Below, one piece after another: positions 61,057 through 64,000 of a stretch of DNA of 64,000 nucleotides. The translations under genes were made by a program, and so were the position numbers. This stretch comes from Endozoicomonas sp. NE40 (GTDB lineage: Bacteria > Pseudomonadota > Gammaproteobacteria > Pseudomonadales > Endozoicomonadaceae), in the NCBI RefSeq assembly GCF_040549045.1, contig NZ_JBEWTB010000002.1, forward strand, positions 4,576,501-4,640,500, in the 5' to 3' direction. Under the pieces are notes generated by a model that was not told the origin of the DNA, ran no database searches, and saw nothing but the letters and a program-made list of their open reading frames with translations. Each line of letters opens with the position of its first letter. The stretch's first letter is position 1.

Positions 61057-62727
61057 ATGAGCACAACAGACAAACCGAGTAACTTTCTGGAGCAGATCAT
61101 TGAAAAAGATCTGGCCGAAGGTGTAGTAACTTCTATCCATACACGTTTCCCGCCAGAGCCTAATGGCTTTCTGCACGTGGGCCACGCGACTTCTATCTGT
61201 TTGAATTTTGGCCTGGCCGAAAAATTCGGTGGGCAGTGTAATCTGCGTTTTGACGATACCAACCCTGAGAAGGAAGAGCAGAAGTACGTCGACAGCATCC
61301 GGGAAGATGTAAAATGGCTTGGTTTCCAGTGGAGTGGCGAGGTTCGTTATGCCTCCAGTTACTTCGACACGTTCTACGAATGGGCTGTTCACCTGATCAG
61401 GGAAGGCAAGGCCTACGTTGACCATCAGGATGCAGAGTCCATGGCGCGAAACCGTGGTGACTTTAAAACGCCCGGCGTTGAAACCGAAGATCGCAAACGT
61501 TCAGTCGAAGAGAACCTGGCTGAGTTTGAAAAAATGCGTGCCGGTGAATACGAAGAAGGCAGTTGCAGCCTGCGTGCCAAAATCGACCTGCAGCACCCGA
61601 ACATGAATATGCGTGATCCGGTGCTGTACCGTATCCGCAAACAGAGCCATCACCAGACCGGTGACAAGTGGTGCATCTACCCAAGCTATGACTTTGCCCA
61701 TGGTCAGGAAGATGCCATTGAGGGCATTACCCACTCCATCTGTACGCTGGAGTTTCAGGACCATCGTCCGCTGTATGAATGGTTTATTGAAAACCTGCCA
61801 GTGCCGCACAAGCCGCGGCAGTATGAATTTGCCCGCACCAACCTTAACTACACCATCACTTCCAAGCGCAAGCTGAAGCGTCTGGTGGATGAGAACTTTG
61901 TCACCGGCTGGGAAGACCCACGTATGCCAACGGTGTCCGGTATGCGTCGCCGTGGTTACACGCCGGCTTCCATTCGCAAGTTCTCCGATATGGTGGGTGT
62001 CAGCCGTACTGATGGTATTGCGGATATTTCCATGCTGGAACACGCTATCCGTGACGACCTGAACCAGAATGCCCCTCGTGGCATGGCAGTGCTGAATCCA
62101 TTGAAAGTGGTCATTACCAACCTGCCGGAAGGCGAGGTTCAGGAAATGACTGCACCCATGCATCCGAATAAGGAGATGGGTGAGCGTACCCTGCCGTTCA
62201 CCCGTGAGCTGTATATTGACCGCGCTGACTTTACCGAAGACACCACCCTGTCCCGCAAGAAGTTCAAGCGTCTGGTAAAGGGTGAGTATGTGCGTCTGCG
62301 CAGTGCTTACGTGATAAAAAACGATGACGTGATCAAGGATGAGAACGGTGAGATTGTTGAAATTCACTGTTCTTATGTGCCGGGTACCGTGGGTGAAAAT
62401 CCGCCGGAAGGGGTGAAACCTCGCGGTGTGATCCAGTGGGTGTCCGCGAGCCACGGCAAGCAGGTTGAACTGCGACTGTACGATCGTCTGTTTAACCATC
62501 AGGCACCGGACAAGGGCGAAGAAGATTTTATTACCCATCTCAACCCGAACTCTCTGGAAGTGAAGCAGGCATGGGTTGAGCCGGGTCTGGCCAATGCTGA
62601 GCCGGAACAGGGTTTCCAGTTTGAACGTGAAGGTTATTTTGTGGCGGATCGTTACGATCATAGCCCGGAACATCCGGTGTTCAATCTGACGATTGGTCTG
62701 AAAGATACCTGGGCCAGTAAGGCCTGA
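61057..62727 (+). CDS. glnS: Glutaminyl-tRNA synthetase
   Basis: Class I aminoacyl-tRNA synthetase charging tRNA-Gln; 556 residues (E. coli 554). PPEPNGFLHVGHATS is the HIGH motif, ITSKRK the KMSKS-type loop (TSKRK, where E. coli has MSKRK), and the anticodon-binding beta-barrels follow. MSTTDKPSNFLEQIIEKDL is a typical start. cysS follows on the same strand after a 90-bp structured gap. Confidence 0.97.
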   Translation: MSTTDKPSNFLEQIIEKDLAEGVVTSIHTRFPPEPNGFLHVGHATSICLNFGLAEKFGGQCNLRFDDTNPEKEEQKYVDSIREDVKWLGFQWSGEVRYASSYFDTFYEWAVHLIREGKAYVDHQDAESMARNRGDFKTPGVETEDRKRSVEENLAEFEKMRAGEYEEGSCSLRAKIDLQHPNMNMRDPVLYRIRKQSHHQTGDKWCIYPSYDFAHGQEDAIEGITHSICTLEFQDHRPLYEWFIENLPVPHKPRQYEFARTNLNYTITSKRKLKRLVDENFVTGWEDPRMPTVSGMRRRGYTPASIRKFSDMVGVSRTDGIADISMLEHAIRDDLNQNAPRGMAVLNPLKVVITNLPEGEVQEMTAPMHPNKEMGERTLPFTRELYIDRADFTEDTTLSRKKFKRLVKGEYVRLRSAYVIKNDDVIKDENGEIVEIHCSYVPGTVGENPPEGVKPRGVIQWVSASHGKQVELRLYDRLFNHQAPDKGEEDFITHLNPNSLEVKQAWVEPGLANAEPEQGFQFEREGYFVADRYDHSPEHPVFNLTIGLKDTWASKA

Positions 62728-62743
62728 GGATAGGATGCACAGC

Positions 62744-62788
62744 AGCCTTCAGTTTGCTTTAGTAGAGTAGCTGAAGGCTAAGAAACTG
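62744..62788 (+). promoter_or_regulatory. Two competing stem-loops between glnS and cysS
   Basis: AGCCTTCAG (62744-62752) can pair with CTGAAGGCT (62771-62779), while the overlapping CAGTTT (62750-62755) can pair with AAACTG (62783-62788). The two stems cannot form together. Neither is followed by a proper T run, so this may be an RNA-processing site or attenuator-like element. No T-box features were recognised. Confidence 0.35.
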
Positions 62789-62817
62789 CCTGAAAAAAGG
62801 GCAACAGGACATTGAAA

Positions 62818-64000
62818 GTGCTGCAGATTTATAACTCTCTGACTCGAAAGAAAGAGCCGTTTCAGCCTATCGACGAAAACCATGTGCGCATGTACGTGTG
62901 TGGTATGACGGTATATGACTTCTGTCATATTGGTCATGCCCGTACTGTGACAGCTTTTGATGTGGTAGCGCGGTATCTGCGTGCGAAAGGTTATAACCTG
63001 ACCTATGTGCGCAATGTGACCGATATCGACGACAAGATTATCAAGCGCGCTATCGAGAGCAATGAAACCATTGATGTGCTGACCGATCGTATGATCGCTG
63101 CCATGCGGGAAGACTTCGCCCGTCTGGGCAACCTGCCGCCGGATCAGGAGCCTCGCGCAACTGAACATGTGCAGGGGATGATTGAGATGATCAGCGGTCT
63201 GATCGAAAAAGGTTTTGCCTACGCGCCGGGCAATGGCGATGTGTACTATCGAGTACGCAAGTTTGAAGGCTACGGTAAGCTTTCCGGCAAGGTGCTGGAA
63301 GAGCTGGAAGCCGGTGCGCGTATTGATGTCGAAGAGAGCAAGGAAGATCCGATGGACTTTGTACTCTGGAAAGGCGCTAAAGAAGGCGAGCCTTTCTGGG
63401 CATCTCCATGGGGCAATGGTCGTCCGGGCTGGCACATTGAGTGCTCGGTGATGGGCAAGTGCTGCCTGGGTGATACCTTCGATATTCACGGTGGTGGTTC
63501 TGACCTGAAGTTCCCGCATCATGAAAACGAAATTGCACAGTCTGAAGCGCACAATGACGCAACCTTTGTGAACACCTGGATGCATTCCGGTGCGATTCGC
63601 ATCGATAATGTGAAAATGTCCAAGAGTCTGGGTAACTTCTTTACCATCCGTGAGGTGCTGGAGCAGTTCCCGGATGAGGTGGTTCGCTACTTCCTGATCT
63701 CTTCACACTATCGCAGTCCGGTGAATTACTCTCAGGAAAGCCTGAAAGAAGCGGCTGTTCGTCTTGAGCGTCTTTACACGGCCCTGAAAGGTCTGGAGCT
63801 GAATGGTGTTGAAGCAGCGGCTGAGTCCGGGTTCGAACAGCGTTTCTTCGCAGCAATGGACGATGACTTTAATACTCCGGTAGCACTGGCGGTACTGTTT
63901 GATCTGGTACGTGAGCTGAACCGTGTTCGTGCAGAGGATGAGCAGCAGGCATTGCCTCTGGCAGCGTTGCTGGTGAAGCTGGGTGGTATTTTGGGTATTG
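62818..64000 (+). CDS. cysS: Cysteinyl-tRNA synthetase (cut by window end)
   Basis: At least 394 residues of about 460. GTG 62818 gives MLQIYNSLTRKKE, matching the family start M-L-x-I-Y-N-x-L, with AGGA 8 nt upstream; TTG 62812 would add two residues. The zinc ligands (MYVCGMTVYDFCHIGH, GWHIECSVM, FPHHENE), the HIGH motif HIGHAR and KMSKSLGN are intact. No ATG candidate fits. glnS-cysS is the order known from Pseudomonas. Confidence 0.96.
   Translation, partial: MLQIYNSLTRKKEPFQPIDENHVRMYVCGMTVYDFCHIGHARTVTAFDVVARYLRAKGYNLTYVRNVTDIDDKIIKRAIESNETIDVLTDRMIAAMREDFARLGNLPPDQEPRATEHVQGMIEMISGLIEKGFAYAPGNGDVYYRVRKFEGYGKLSGKVLEELEAGARIDVEESKEDPMDFVLWKGAKEGEPFWASPWGNGRPGWHIECSVMGKCCLGDTFDIHGGGSDLKFPHHENEIAQSEAHNDATFVNTWMHSGAIRIDNVKMSKSLGNFFTIREVLEQFPDEVVRYFLISSHYRSPVNYSQESLKEAAVRLERLYTALKGLELNGVEAAAESGFEQRFFAAMDDDFNTPVALAVLFDLVRELNRVRAEDEQQALPLAALLVKLGGILGI

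Noticed and set aside
61501..62673. 390-codon frame antisense to glnS
   Set aside because: Shadow of a certain gene; no recognisable motif.
62749..63585. 278-codon frame antisense to cysS
   Set aside because: Lies wholly on the reverse of the cysS start and its leader; composition is typical of a shadow.
1..64000. tRNA, rRNA, CRISPR arrays, insertion sequences, prophage
   Set aside because: Looked for on both strands; no cloverleaf-like segment, regularly spaced repeats, transposase or phage genes were noticed. A dedicated RNA scan was not possible.

Overview
The window reads as chromosomal DNA of a gammaproteobacterium of the Pseudomonas/Oceanospirillales kind. The run pyrG-kdsA-eno-ftsB-ispD-ispF-truD-surE-pcm-(DUF368)-nlpD-rpoS-fdxA-mutS, and the divergent lpxH-ppiB / glnS-cysS pair, match gene orders known from Pseudomonas and marine relatives. 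Two SET-domain proteins (a eukaryote-typical fold), a large repeat adhesin with its own type I exporter, an ovothiol synthase and several AT-richer unknown genes point to a host-associated marine bacterium. An Endozoicomonas-like organism is my best guess. That is inference from content, not a database match.

Layout. 1-7455: housekeeping cluster (CTP, Kdo and isoprenoid synthesis, enolase, divisome FtsB, tRNA pseudouridine synthase, SurE and Pcm repair enzymes). 7538-11677: DUF368 transporter and an unknown secreted protein inserted before nlpD-rpoS. 12012-13948: four small predicted secreted proteins, two of them paralogous, inserted between rpoS and fdxA. 14013-17143: fdxA and mutS on the minus strand. 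17471-21599: ovothiol synthase OvoA with a small downstream gene, a thiolase and a parvulin. 21607-23805: minus-strand genes (ProQ/FinO-domain, DUF2237, a small ORF, a shortened FlgA-like protein). 24029-27437: MacA/MacB-type efflux with ATPase and permease on separate genes. 27487-30731: AT-rich island with a 516-aa unknown and a 464-aa SET protein, divergent. 30867-34379: DcuC carrier behind a consensus FNR/Anr site, a DUF3313 lipoprotein, outer-membrane phospholipase A. 34552-38717: RND efflux pair. 38847-43332: XapX protein, GT39 glycosyltransferase, a PAP2-GtrA fusion and a GT9 glycosyltransferase, together a probable lipid-linked-sugar/LPS modification set. 43446-44303: XRE regulator and HU-like protein. 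44408-55175: minus-strand type I secretion operon (ABC exporter, HlyD adaptor, giant adhesin). 55624-58569: universal stress protein (second FNR/Anr-type promoter), MiaE, LpxH, PpiB. 58632-60755: second SET protein. 61057-64000: glnS and partial cysS.

Most notable points. The adhesin gene is split by what looks like one extra base in a G run at 49978-49980; removing it restores a single 2354-codon frame. The same gene carries three almost identical 564-bp tandem repeats. The two SET-domain genes sit in or beside conserved housekeeping loci. The four-gene secreted cassette next to rpoS is the best candidate for an undescribed system. Two minus-strand genes (dcuC and usp) carry FNR/Anr-type boxes at the same distance from a -10 element and from the start codon, suggesting a shared low-oxygen response. 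No tRNA, rRNA, CRISPR array, insertion sequence or prophage was seen.
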